From Drosophila miranda (taxonomy: Eukaryota; Arthropoda; Insecta; Diptera; Drosophilidae): a stretch of DNA of 64,000 bases. Both the position numbers and the translations under genes were made by a program. The notes beneath the pieces are model-generated. The model was not told where the DNA came from, made no database searches, and worked only from the letters and a program-made list of their open reading frames with translations. This document shows positions 27,801 to 38,724 of the stretch, one piece after another (within the stretch, counting starts at the first letter, position 1; every line of letters starts with the position of its first letter). The stretch spans positions 16,660,001 through 16,724,000 of the forward strand of contig NC_046676.1 of the NCBI RefSeq assembly GCF_003369915.1. The letters are read 5' to 3'.

Positions 27801-30800
27801 ATCGTAGCTGTGGATCTGCCAGCTGCATTGGAAATCACTCCAGCCGCTGAAACCGTAGCTGTGGATCCTCAGGCAGCAGCACTGGAAATCATTCCAGACG
27901 CAGAAACCGTAGCTGTGGATCTTTCAGAAGCAGCGGAGATCATTCCGGAAACGGAAATCGTAGCTGTGGATCTGCCAGCTGCATTGGAAATCACTCCAGC
28001 CGCAGAAACCGTAGCTGTGGATCCTCCCGCACCAGTGGAAATCATTCCGGAAACAGAAACTGTTGCTGCTGATCCTGCTCCTCCAGCAGCAGTGGAAATC
28101 ACTCCAGCAGCAGAAACTGTAGCTGTGGATCCTCCAGCAGCAGCGGAGATCATTCCGGAAACGGAAATCGTAGCTGTGGATCCGCCAGCTGCATTGGAAA
28201 TCACTCCAGCCGCAGAAACCGTAGCTGTGGATCCTCAGGCAGCAGCATTGGAAATCATTCCAGACGCAGAAACCGTAGCTGTGGATCTTTCAGAAACAGC
28301 GGAGATCATTCCGGAAACGGAAATCGTAGCTGTGGACCCGCCAGCTGCATTGGAAATCACTCCAGCCGCTGAAACCGTAGCTGTGGATCCTCAGGCAGCA
28401 GCACTGGAAATCATTCCAGACGCAGAAACCGTAGCTGTGGATCCTCCCGCACCAGTGGAAATCATTCCAGAAACAGAAACTGTTGCTGCTGATCCTGCTC
28501 CTCCAGCAGCAGTGGAAATCACTCCAGCAGCAGAAACTGTAGCTGTGGATCCTCCAGCAGCAGCGGAAATCATTCCGGAAACGGAAATCGTAGCTGTGGA
28601 TCCGCCAGCTGCATTGGAAATCACTCCAGCCGCAGAAACCGTAGCTGTGGATCCACAGGCAGCAGCACTGGAAATCATTCCAGACGCAGAAACCGTAGCT
28701 GTGGATCTTCCAGCAGCAGCCGAAATCATTCCGGAAACGGACACTGTTGCTGTTGATCCTGCTCCTCCAGCAGCATTGGAAATCACTCCAGCCGCAGAAA
28801 CCGTAGCTGTGGATCCTCCCGCACCAGTGGAAATCATTCCGGAAACAGAAACTGTTGCTGCTGACCCTGCTCCTCCAGCAGCAGTGGAAATCACTCCAGC
28901 AGCAGAAACTGTAGCTTTGGATCCTCCAGCAGCAGCGGAAATCATTCCGGAAACGGAAATCGTAGCTGTGGATCTGCCAGCTGCATTGGAAATCACTCCA
29001 GCCGCTGAAACCGTAGCTGTGGATCCTCAGGCAGCAGCATTGGAAATCATTCCAGACGCAGAAACCGTAGCTGTGGATCTTTCAGAAGCAGCGGAGATCA
29101 TTCCGGAAACGGAAATCGTAGCTGTGGATCTGCCAGCTGCATTGGAAATCACTCCAGCCGCTGAAACCGTAGCTGTGGATCCTCAGGCAGCAGCACTGGA
29201 AATCATTCCAGACGCAGAAACCGTAGCTGTGGATCCTCCCGCACCAGTAGAAATCAATCCAGAAACAGAAACTGTTGCTGCTGACCCTGCTCCTCTAGCA
29301 GCATTGGAAATCACTCCAGCAGCAGAAACTGTAGCTGTGGATCCTCCAGCAGCAGCGGAAATCATTCCGGAAACGGACACTGTTGCTGTTGATCCTGCTC
29401 CTCCAGCAGCATTGGAAATCATTCCAGCCGCAGAAACCGTAGCTGTGGATCCTCCCGCACCAGTGGAAATCATTCCGGAAACAGAAACTGTTGCTGCTGA
29501 CCCTGCTCCTCCAGCAGCAGTGGAAATCACTCCAGCAGCAGAAACTGTAGCTTTGGATCCTCCAGCAGCAGCGGAAATCATTCCGGAAACGGAAATCGTA
29601 GCTGTGGATCTGCCAGCTGCATTGGAAATCACTCCAGCCGCTGAAACCGTAGCTGTGGATCCTCAGGCAGCAGCATTGGAAATCATTCCAGACGCAGAAA
29701 CCGTAGCTGTGGATCTTTCAGAAGCAGCGGAGATCATTCCGGAAACGGAAATCGTAGCTGTGGATCTGCCAGCTGCATTGGAAATCACTCCAGCCGCTGA
29801 AACCGTAGCTGTGGATCCTCAGGCAGCAGCACTGGAAATCATTCCAGACGCAGAAACCGTAGCTGTGGATCCTCCCGCACCAGTAGAAATCAATCCAGAA
29901 ACAGAAACTGTTGCTGCTGACCCTGCTCCTCTAGCAGCATTGGAAATCACTCCAGCAGCAGAAACTGTAGCTGTGGATCTTCCAGCAGCAGCCGAAATCA
30001 TTCCGGAAACGGACACTGTTGCTGTTGATCCTGCTCCTCCAGCAGCATTGGAAATCACTCCAGCCGCAGAAACCGTAGCTGTGGATCCTCCCGCACCAGT
30101 GGAAATCATTCCGGAAACAGAAACTGTTGCTGCTGACCCTGCTCCTCCAGCAGCAGTGGAAATCACTCCAGCAGCAGAAACTGTAGCTTTGGATCCTCCA
30201 GCAGCAGCGGAAATCATTCCGGAAACGGAAATCGTAGCTGTGGATCTGCCAGCTGCATTGGAAATCACTCCAGCCGCTGAAACCGTAGCTGTGGATCCTC
30301 AGGCAGCAGCATTGGAAATCATTCCAGACGCAGAAACCGTAGCTGTGGATCTTTCAGAAGCAGCGGAGATCATTCCGGAAACGGAAATCGTAGCTGTGGA
30401 TCTGCCAGCTGCATTGGAAATCACTCCAGCCGCTGAAACCGTAGCTGTGGATCCTCAGGCAGCAGCACTGGAAATCATTCCAGACGCAGAAACCGTAGCT
30501 GTGGATCCTCCCGCACCAGTAGAAATCAATCCAGAAACAGAAACTGTTGCTGCTGACCCTGCTCCTCCAGCAGCATTGGAAATCACTCCAGCAGCAGAAA
30601 CTGTAGCTGTGGATCCTCCAGCAGCAGCGGAAAGCATTCCGGAAACGGAAATCGTAGCTGTGGATCTGCCAGCTACATTGGAAATCGCTCCAGCCGCAGA
30701 AACCGTAGCTGTGGATCCTCCAGCAGCAGTGGAAATCATTACAGAACCTGAAACCGTAGCTGTTGATCCTCAGGCAGCAGCATTGGAAATCGCTCCAGCC

Positions 30801-33528
30801 GCAGAAACCGTAGCTGTGGATCCTCCTGCACCAGTGGAAATCATTCCGGAAACAGAAACTGTTGCTGTTGATCCTTCTCCTCCAGCAGTAGTGGAAATCA
30901 TTGCAGAGACAGAATCGGTGGTTTTGGTTCCTACCGGTGCAGTGGAATTCATTCCGGAGACACAAACTAAAGCTGAGGAAATACCAGCTGTTGAAGTGGA
31001 GGCTAAGAGCGTTTCAGACCTTGGTCCGAATGCTTTAATCGACGATACGCAGTTGTTAAGTTGTGTTCCGAAACCGCTAAAAGAGTCAGATAACATGGAC
31101 GCATCAACATTGGAACCATCATCGGAATGCATTCCAGCGCAAACATCCGTAGAATACACTAAGAGCGATAGTTCCGCTCTAGGTAAAGCGTCTCAAAAGT
31201 GCCTACGAAGACAGCCGAACATTCCTGACACAACACCGAGCGATGGAGACTCGGCTGCGAGACCCGAGCCTGTAAACCTCTTGGGGACCATTTGCAAGTT
31301 TTACATTAAAGACAAACGCCTATTGGCAACAATCGAACGCAGACGTCGACGCGCTCTGATCATGCACAAATACCTGAGCTCCTTTGATTCTATGGAGGAG
31401 ACCATAGATGATATTAACGAGAGCCATCCCAGCCTTTTTAACGAATTGCACATGTATGCCGATGATAGTTTAGTTTCCAGTAGAGAGTCCCATATCCAAG
31501 TCAGAACCGAATCGGCAACCGTAGAAGAGGGAGTTGGCTGGGATAAGTGGGATAATGCCAGATTAGATAACACAGTGTCTTCAGTTCCTATATCCATAGA
31601 AGATACCTTTGCAGAAGAGCTACCATCGCAGTCCCATGACAGTAGACCCAGCGAATTGTACACAATAAATTTGGAAGATCCATTGAGTTTAGAGATTAGT
31701 CGTAGCAGTGAAACATTCTGTGATATAGCAGATGATATAGACATAGATTTGGAGACTGATTCAATCATTGTAGGTAGTTTGAACGAAATCACGTATAATT
31801 TTATTAACGTAATTCTCTTCTCAGATCAATTAAGTTCAGAATCAAATCACAGCGATGAGAGTCCGCCGTCCACCAGCTGTGAGACCTTCAACGGAGACGG
31901 CGACTCTGAACAGGAGTTCGTTAGTCAGAGAGTTCTAGTTTTGGACGAGCGCACGGCTAGGACTCCGTCGACAAACACTTACACTCCCAGCAACACCAAC
32001 TCTAATACCAACTCTAACTCTAACACACATCCCACTTACACTGAAACCACAACTAACCACACAAATCCGGGTAGACGCACTAACGGCAAACTAACAAATG
32101 GTTCCCTAAGATGGTCGAACAAGGCGGGTGCCGGTTCCGGTGTCGGTGCCGGTGGCGGTGCCGGAGCCTGTGCCATGGCACTCCCGAACGGTGGCCACCT
32201 GGTGGCCCAACAAAACGACGTTGATGATGATGATGTTGTACTGTTGCGGCGCTTTGTGCCAGGTAACCCACAGACATGGCCACCACTGTCATCACTCGGT
32301 GTTTGTTGTCCTTACGTTGCTGCTGATTGCTTGGTCTTGCTTTGATTCTTTGCTGTTCGCCTAGCTTATGTTAACTGTCTATTACGTGTCCTGCACAAAG
32401 CCAACAGCCACACAGATGATCCCATTGTTTCTAAAACCCACACACCCACCCCACTTGCAGGTTCCATTGCTGAGCGCGAGGTCAAGAAGTGGTACAATGC
32501 CGTCGAAATGCCCAACAACCCTTATGCGCCCGACGCTCTGAAGCAGCGTATCAGTGGCACCCAGGAGCGGTACATGGATGTGCCAAATATCAGTCCCAGT
32601 GCCGAGCAGAAGGCTCTGGCCGCCGCCCTCACTGAAGATGGCGACCCGGCGCCACCTTCAACCGACTACCAACGGTAAGTCCAGACTCATCCCCAACCGG
32701 ACTCCCCCCGTACATACACATATAACCATCCATCGATCACACAGCTACAGCCGCGACTACTACATCAACAATGCCCCCAATGGCACAGAAGTAAACGGAA
32801 TCGTACGGAGAGCATCGTCCGGCGCAGAGAAGCAGCCGTCCGCAGAGGATGTTGAGCAGGACATAGTTATCACCGAGGTAAATCAACCAGAACCACTACC
32901 ACCGCATGGCCGCATTTTAAGTAGCGCTCAAAGTAACGCGCCTGACCTCTCTCATTGGACACTGTCCACACCAGTGCGCCGTAGCAGTTCGCTAAAATTC
33001 ATTAACAAGCGTCCATCCCCCTCATTAACGCCCGTCCCCATCAATGACTACGAGCGTCCTTCCACTTCAGCGTCGCACTACCGCGACACGAGCTTAGGGC
33101 TAGACGACGAGGACTTTGATGTGCGCTCCCACCGCTCCTGGCGTAGCAGCATTGGCCAGTTTGGCTATGGGTCCGCCAGCACTCTGCCCAAGCGTCGCAC
33201 CCAGTCCAGTCTGAGCCTGCATAGCAATGGGAGCGGGGTCTCCTTCGGCTCGTCCGCGTCCAAGAAGCGCCAGGCTGGCCCCTCGTCCGGGGTTCTCACA
33301 CAGTTCGAGAAGCAGTTGCTTCACAAAGACCTCAAGCGCAACAGTTTCCGTGCGGTGTCTGCCACCTCGAAGGATTTCGTGATGAATCCCCTATTCGAGA
33401 ACGAGGCCAAGCTTGCGCTCAGGCCGGACACAGAGGACCCGGGGGACTCGGGAGTCGATAGCTGCCTAAACGGCTTCAGCGGTGCGGACGCGGACGCCAA
33501 GTACAGTAACAATAGTTTACTCTTCTAG
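9817..33528 (+). CDS. Giant Slp/Slac2-like Rab-binding zinc-finger protein with in-frame minisatellite
   Basis: Phase-checked join: 9817-10022, 17700-17795, 17861-18114, 18182-18328, 18651-18728, 21431-21804, 22676-22843, 22918-23038, 23108-23608, 23854-32262, 32461-32674, 32745-33528; 3783 residues. Residues about 35-185 resemble the Slp-homology/FYVE_2 module of Rab27-type effectors: a basic helix, paired cysteines (CNVC, CCTC, CRGPKC, CQLC), then SSWVAEQ. Next come a Ser-rich linker, about 2200 residues of Pro/Ala/Val/Glu repeats, and a tail with a conserved-looking block (AEREVKKWYNAVEMPNNPY). There are no C2 domains, so it is closer to Slac2/melanophilin than to synaptotagmin-like proteins. 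A role in Rab-dependent vesicle transport is inferred. It may correspond to D. melanogaster CG30497 (from memory, unchecked). AATAAA at 33653 could end this form. Confidence 0.75.
10023..12927 (+). other. Intron of the large gene
   Basis: The intron opens with a strong donor (AG|GTGAGT) at 10023. Its bulk is non-coding with AT-rich and A-rich patches (11120-11165) and CAGTC-type repeats (11545-11590). Nothing else is supported before the candidate exon at 12928. Confidence 0.6.
12928..13094 (+). CDS. Candidate alternative first exon adding a membrane helix
   Basis: The ATG at 12928 opens 55 codons ending in a strong donor (GG|GTGAGT) in phase 2, the same phase as the 9817-10022 exon, so it can join the zinc-finger exon at 17700. 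The peptide starts MSPPQCCKRLIRPYI and contains a hydrophobic span (about residues 27-48, core LLLGLTSVVGLVGGAYLL). This would make a membrane-anchored form of the zinc-finger protein in place of the soluble N-terminus. The frame is also open upstream, with an earlier ATG at 12697, so the start is uncertain. Support is reading phase, splice signal and plausible composition only; no transcript data. Confidence 0.5.
13095..14310 (+). other. Intronic sequence, no gene seen
   Basis: Contains CAGATGCAGATACAGATAC-type short repeats (13190-13290) and otherwise unique AT-rich sequence. No supported exon. Confidence 0.5.
14379..14513 (+). CDS. Possible further alternative first exon
   Basis: Downstream of an initiator-like TTGCAGTCGG segment (14320), an ATG at 14379 opens a frame with balanced composition (HSRLEAILLKGSFFEEV, then an acidic Ser/Asp segment). 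A possible donor (CTG|GTACGC) lies at 14514; without splicing the frame stops at 14516. Phase 0 would fit the acceptor at 22676 of the large gene. The evidence is thin: composition, Kozak-free ATG and a weak donor. It could equally be chance. Confidence 0.25.
14517..16174 (+). other. Intronic sequence with short repeats
   Basis: Three near copies of AAATGTTGCGC occur at about 14813-14875, two on one strand and partly palindromic. A CAGA run lies at 15588-15604 and a CT run (GAGA-factor type) at 16003-16022, the latter just upstream of the nested gene's putative promoter. No coding sequence seen. Confidence 0.5.
16175..16180 (+). promoter_or_regulatory. Initiator (TCAGTG) of the nested membrane-protein gene
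   Basis: TCAGTG matches the fly initiator, preceded by a CT/GAGA-rich segment (16003-16022) and followed by about 300 bases of A-rich leader to the ATG at 16485. Assignment is by position and consensus only. Confidence 0.35.
16485..16802 (+). CDS. Small single-pass membrane protein nested in an intron
   Basis: A single-exon frame of 105 codons plus stop; an in-frame ATG at 16467 would add six residues. The N-terminus holds one hydrophobic helix (about residues 16-40, core MPISFAVFAFLFMACAM), followed by a short TSEPVFGRPP linker, an acidic patch (DDGDEAGDDESEE), a Tyr-containing segment, and a basic/Gln-rich tail (RRRMRFHQRHQQQLQQEE). A plausible type III or signal-anchor membrane protein with a soluble acidic-then-basic tail; I do not recognise the family. 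It lies within the large intron between 13094 and 17700 of the host gene, same strand, so it could be an independent nested gene or an alternatively terminated exon of the host. Third-position GC richness and clean stop support coding. Confidence 0.6.
   Translation: MVFASVVVCQVEKLICMPISFAVFAFLFMACAMEVVLLKMTTSEPVFGRPPDDGDEAGDDESEEQIYYENLGNNYEHWARRRMRFHQRHQQQLQQEESQRQQLLV
16803..17699 (+). other. 3' flank of nested gene and host intron
   Basis: AT-rich with TATGTACATA runs (17155-17200). The host acceptor TTTTCAG lies at 17693-17699. Nothing else seen. Confidence 0.5.
17700..18114 (+). other. Zinc-finger exons (Slp-homology/FYVE_2 module) of the large gene
   Basis: Two exons, 17700-17795 and 17861-18114, split by a 65-base intron, encode the metal-binding core. 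In order: CNVC near 17752, CCTC, CGKYVC, GPKC, then CQLC near 17950, giving the eight-ligand C-x2-C pattern of the RIM/rabphilin/Slp family. In that family the surrounding helices bind GTP-loaded Rab3/Rab8/Rab27. The SSWVAEQ segment after the last pair matches the position of the family's second Rab-contact motif (usually SGxWF), with Val replacing the usual Phe. Confidence 0.7.
18729..21178 (+). other. Intron with a probable internal promoter
   Basis: From about 19350 to 20000 the sequence is GC-richer, carries many GAGAG/GTGTGT motifs and an A-rich leader-like stretch, and looks like an untranslated first exon for the ATG at 21181. Possible acceptor ATGCAG at 21173-21178. No coding frame is supported in between. 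Confidence 0.4.
21181..21271 (+). CDS. Alternative first exon: N-terminal membrane helix isoform
   Basis: The ATG at 21181 opens 30 codons, almost entirely one hydrophobic helix (starts MDFTLGLITG, then VLAVIVFYVVYVI), ending in G|GTATGG in phase 1. That matches the acceptor before 21431, which the zinc-finger exon 18651-18728 also uses in phase 1. Choosing this exon therefore swaps the whole Rab-binding module for a signal anchor while keeping the giant repeat region and C-terminus; the resulting protein would be 3553 residues. An ACTC microsatellite (21283-21322) lies just inside the following intron. Well supported by phase and composition, but not by transcripts. Confidence 0.6.
21283..21322. 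repeat. ACTC tetranucleotide repeat
   Basis: About ten ACTC units directly after the donor of the 21181-21271 exon, in the intron. Confidence 0.9.
21805..22675 (+). other. Intron between 21804 and 22676
   Basis: Unique sequence with canonical donor AAG|GTAAGC and acceptor TTCCACAG. No additional exon is needed to keep the frame. Confidence 0.6.
24349..30970 (+). repeat. In-frame higher-order minisatellite (17-19-codon units, 264- and 636-base periods)
   Basis: About 125 tandem units of 51, 54 or 57 bases encode variants of VAVDPPAAVEITPAAET. Units are ordered into a 264-base block of five (17+19+17+17+18 codons), clear from about 26390 to 27440, where the rare variants GATCCCCCCGCACC and GATTTGCC recur at exactly 264 bases. 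A 636-base block recurs at 28.9-30.6 kb: GTAGCTTTGG at 28911, 29547 and 30183, and CAGTAGAAATCAATCC at 29245, 29881 and 30517. Repeats never break frame and carry no stop. Both ends decay into diverged units, as expected from unequal exchange. The product is acidic, Pro/Ala-rich, nearly free of aromatic and basic residues, and surely disordered. Confidence 0.95.
32263..32460 (+). other. Intron after the giant exon
   Basis: Donor CCAG|GTAACC and acceptor CACTTGCAG, phase 1 on both sides. The giant exon's frame stays open a little beyond the donor and stops at 32345. Confidence 0.6.
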
Positions 33529-34615
33529 ATCAAGTGGTGGAAACAGGTTAGGATAGCACAGAAGGTCGGGTAGGATCGGGGTCGGGTCTATCGAGAGTTA
33601 TACTCGTAGTTTATATTTGCCAAATCACGCATAGCTTAGTCAAATCATTGTTAATAAACACTAGTCAGTATAGAAAGCCAAGTTTCCCTGTATATACAAA
33701 CGAGTGAAACGAAGGAGGGGCGGGTGTCGAACACACCACTACACACAGAATCTCCAGCACTGGAAGACCTATGAGCCAAGGGCAGGGTCAGGACATTCGT
33801 CACACCTTTCAGCCGCACCAATACGCACCAATCCAACAAGCTATGAGAATGTTTTGCTAGTGTTCTATCTATCTATGTCTATATATCTATCTAATTCGTA
33901 ATTTTATTTAGCAAATATCTACGTAATGTAATGCTAATTCCCTAGAGTATGAAAAGTTTGTTTTTTAATCATTATATTTTGCTGTTAATTTTATTAAATA
34001 AATAATACGTAACAATAGTTTCAATCTGTATGCACTCTGCTAACGATCTTTTTATAAACAACAACCCCACACGTACATATCGTATGCCTATAAATATTTA
34101 CAAAATATGCCTTAATTCCGAATAAAGCCAAACTATATGCAAACCAATAAAAACGCAAGCAATGAAACAAATGTTTTTAGTAGGTATCCCAACAAGCTAT
34201 CCAATGGTGAGTACAGCCAAACCTTATTAATATTCAATTGAAATTTTCCCACTGTTTGGCGTTGCTTTTGGAATATGACTAACAGCATTTGTTTCGAAAC
34301 AAACCATTTGAATAGCTGTTACTAATGTACTGTTTCGAGTGTTTGCATGATTCTGCTTGATCGAACATACTATAGATATACACCACACACCACACCACAT
34401 CCACTCGTACATAACACGCAGACAAACTTTCAACAATAAAATCACCTACTTTGCCACACATACAAATGTACATAAATATACTAAAAAGCCCACTGTTCTT
34501 CTCTCCGTTTGAATGTTGACTTGACCGTAACTGCTTATGTACACTAAACCAACAATACACCCATCTACTAAACCAACTAAACCAACAACACACAAACCAA
34601 CCTATCGAAACAAAA
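33529..34615 (+). other. 3' UTR or alternatively an intron
   Basis: Contains AATAAA at 33653 and AAATAAATAA near 33998, so the short-tail form probably ends here. If the donor at 32878 is used, the whole stretch is intronic. No coding frame. Confidence 0.5.
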
Positions 34616-35734
34616 ATGTCTTATCAAAAGGCGGCTCAAAACGCAAGCACAACTGCAAAAGAGCAGGATAAGGAACAGGAATCAGTTGCGGCTAACGTTT
34701 ACACGGCCTTGCCAGCTCAGGTATTTGACGATTTGCTAGAGACCCAGTCGAACCCATCGCTTCACTCCCTGCAAACAACGACAACCACCAGCGATGAATC
34801 CGAAACGGTGCGCGTCTACGACTTTAACAAGCAGGAGACCACGGTCATCAGACCTGCCCCTGCGGAGCAGCAGCCGAGCTCCTCCACGACATCATCCATG
34901 GAGTCAGCTCAGAGCGCATCGGTGTCCTCTTCCTCCATAGACGCATCTGTGTCCAAAAAGCGTGAGCGACCAGTTGTCCTACAGTTTGGCCCTGCCGACT
35001 CGGTACCCACAATCGGTTCGCCAGTGAACACCCCCACAAGAGGCTCAACGCCCCCGGCGTTCCGCTTTCTCCAGCCAAAACGACGCCTCATCGAGCCGAG
35101 TCAAGTGTTGTCTGTGGACGAAGATGATGTGGTGAGTAAAAACATTAAGGTAGGACGTGTTGATTCTACCACCTTAAACAATATGCTTGACAGATGGAGC
35201 CTAATACACCCGTCGCCGAGAAGCCCGCCGTAGAAGATGAGGTGGTGCATGCAATGCCGTCAGTGAAAGCTCTGGCCCAGGCCTTCCTCTTGACCAGCAA
35301 AGCCCAGCAAGCCGAGCGACGATGGCGATCAAAGGTAAATCTGAGTAGTTCTGTAGAATACGATATATAAGTATGAGTTTTCAAATGGACGTATAATTTT
35401 ACACAAGGTTCGGCTATCCTTACCAGCTGATACGTCAGACAAGTCTCCTACCTCCCTAGCACGGCGACACAAGCTGGAGCATGCTGTTTCCATGGCAGAG
35501 GTAGCCGATGAATCCACGATCGCCTCTGACTTATCATCCCTCGAAACGTAAGTTCTCTGTGTAGTTGAATAAAAGTTATGTTTCCGAGTTCTTTTCTACA
35601 ATCACAGGGATCCATCTATTCAATCGGACGGTTCCACGAACCCACCTATCGCCTCTCCTGTGACCCCAGTCCCCGTACGTCATGGCTTTCTCCGGAGCAA
35701 TATTGCTTTCTTTGAGAACTTAAAGTTTAAGTGA
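34616..35734 (+). CDS. Distal exons: alternative C-terminus of the large gene, or a separate small gene
   Basis: Exons 34616-35131, 35194-35334, 35408-35547 and 35608-35734 join in phase to 307 codons. The protein is Ser/Thr-rich and disordered at first (EQESVAANVYTALPAQ, KKRERPVVLQFGPADS), then has a helical basic stretch (LTSKAQQAERRWRSK) and ends GFLRSNIAFFENLKFK. Two readings are possible. It may start at the ATG at 34616, which has a good fly context (CAAAAATG). Or it may be reached in phase 0 from a donor within the last exon (GAG|GTAAAT at 32878) to an acceptor at 34630, giving the large protein a longer tail. The same strand, the spacing and similar composition favour one gene, but that acceptor lacks a good pyrimidine tract. 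Confidence 0.6.
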
Positions 35735-36467
35735 ATAAGCGAAGGGGATGAGATGTGCCTCCATTGGTGGATATTCCTTGAGTAATATGCACGGTAATGG
35801 TAAAGCACTCCACGCATCGTCACCAAAAATTATGTGCCATGGCCATGGCCAGCATTTCCCAGCCAGAGACCTACCACACACACACAACAATGTACTTAAC
35901 TTCAATTGTTACTTGTAGTCCGTATTTATTATTAATAACCATTATATCCATGGATACTTTTTTTTTTAGCCCTAAGATATGTATTATGTATGTATGTACT
36001 TATAAGGCGTAACAGAGCTATTTAAAGTTTTACCAAGAAATGTTACATTTTACCCGTACGTGTTTAACTGTTGCATACTTCTAATCAATAAATCTTACAT
36101 AGACTCAAAGCTCTTTTGGAGTTCTCACAACTGAAATTCACAACGGACGAATATACATAGATTTGGGATTAACAGGACGGACCATGTAGCAACTTGGAAG
36201 ACCCCACCATAATCCAAACAATTTAGAGAATTAATTACAGTACACAAAGTCCTTATTATTTCGAAAAAAGAGTCCATATAAATTTCTAGGGTTATATGTA
36301 TATCAAATAAATTCAACGGCCAGCAGCTGCATTTAAAATGCGCCTGGTAGAGCTAGAACGAGTGAGAGGAAAGAGACGAGTTGTTGCCGGTACATTTGGA
36401 ATGATGATCACTTCGGTGCTGGCATAACCAACACCAGCACCGGTCCGACCGGACCGTATCGGACCGG
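35735..36467. other. Convergent 3' flanks
   Basis: Holds the 3' UTR of the plus-strand exons (AATAAA near 36087) and the 3' UTR of the minus-strand small membrane protein. Nothing else seen. Confidence 0.5.
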
Positions 36468-36707
36468 CTACTGCGAGCTGTGGTTGTGATGTGGATGCTC
36501 CGCAAGATAGACGACATAGACCAGCGGTATGACGACGCACAGAGCGAGTATGAATATCAGCAGACAGATCCAGGACATGTCGCAGTCAGAGCCGGACCAA
36601 TCGATGGCACGCAGAGAGGGACCCGGTATGGGACGCACCAGAGGAGCATGCCTGTCCACAAGCAAGTCGTTCAACAGAGGTGCACTGTCGTCCGGCGATC
36701 GCTCCAT
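36468..36707 (-). CDS. Small single-pass membrane protein
   Basis: 79 residues beginning MERSPDDSAPLLNDLL and ending EHPHHNHSSQ. The start at 36707 is chosen because a good acceptor (TTTATCGCAG on the minus strand) lies just upstream, so an in-frame ATG at 36740 would be intronic. A hydrophobic helix spans about residues 46-69 (core MSWICLLIFILALCVVI), with an acidic/dileucine-like N-terminus (SAPLLNDLL, a possible sorting signal) and a His-rich tail. I do not recognise the family. Tail-to-tail with the preceding plus-strand gene, head-to-tail with Rpt1. Confidence 0.6.
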   Translation of the reverse strand: MERSPDDSAPLLNDLLVDRHAPLVRPIPGPSLRAIDWSGSDCDMSWICLLIFILALCVVIPLVYVVYLAEHPHHNHSSQ

Positions 36708-36904
36708 ATTGGCTGCGATAAAGTTTACAAAAAGAGACATTTATTAGCTATGGCGGAGAACAATTAAATGTTATGTTATGTAATCGTTTGCGAAACATCC
36801 AGAGGTAAATTTTTGTTTTATTTAATTAATTGCCAGTTGAAGGATATATTATCTATTACAGTTTCTCCTTCAGTGGATACAAAATAGTGCCAATAAAACT
36901 AGTC

Positions 36905-38251
<1,347 letters not shown>

Positions 38252-38313
38252 CTAGCTATGTTTTTCTTTTGTTTAAATGCAGAATGACTAAACAATTTAG
38301 CAAGCACTGTGAC

Positions 38314-38323
38314 CAGTGTGACC
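38314..38323 (-). promoter_or_regulatory. Motif 1 (M1BP-type) promoter element of Rpt1
   Basis: CAGTGTGACC on plus, i.e. GGTCACACTG on minus, about 110 bases upstream of the Rpt1 ATG. This is the Drosophila housekeeping core-promoter motif 1; position and orientation fit Rpt1. Confidence 0.65.
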
Positions 38324-38342
38324 GCGGACGGCGGTAAAAATA

Positions 38343-38418
38343 TACGGTCTGACCCTCAGCAATATACCGAAATATACCGTGTTATTTTAAAAATATACAG
38401 TAAAAATACTGACGAATT
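38343..38418 (+). repeat. Short interspersed promoter-linked repeat, copy A
   Basis: The segment starting TACGGTCTGACCCTCAG and running through AATATACCG, TTATTTTAAAAATATA to GACGAATT matches the minus strand of 43250-43320 over about 75 bases. It sits directly upstream of the Rpt1 motif 1 site. Confidence 0.6.
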
Positions 38419-38724
38419 GTTAAAGTTGTGCACTACCTCTGCAAATGGTCTCTTTACCGCACTGTAACTAAGCAAGTTCAAATTTGTCCTTATGCTAAAG
38501 TTGACATTACTATATAGTTCCCTGTTTGATTCTATGCACTTCCTCGCAGGAAGCGAAGGCTTAGTTTTTTGCTGACCGGAAGTTCCTCCGGTATTTGGTT
38601 GGATATAAATGTAATTGGACTTCACTTGACAAATTAGGACGTTGACGACCCTCACCATCTTTTATATTACAGTTCTTATATGTGTACCGAATATGAGCTA
38701 AAATTAGCCAGGGCATAGACTCAC

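Noticed and set aside
24349-30970. Array resembles a satellite or CRISPR-like direct repeat
   Set aside because: Units are contiguous with no spacers, all multiples of three, and in frame with flanking exons whose splice phases match; it is protein-coding.
38356-38658. A 100-codon minus-strand frame as the missing second exon of the LysM protein
   Set aside because: It contains no membrane helix and runs through the interspersed repeat and promoter motifs of Rpt1.
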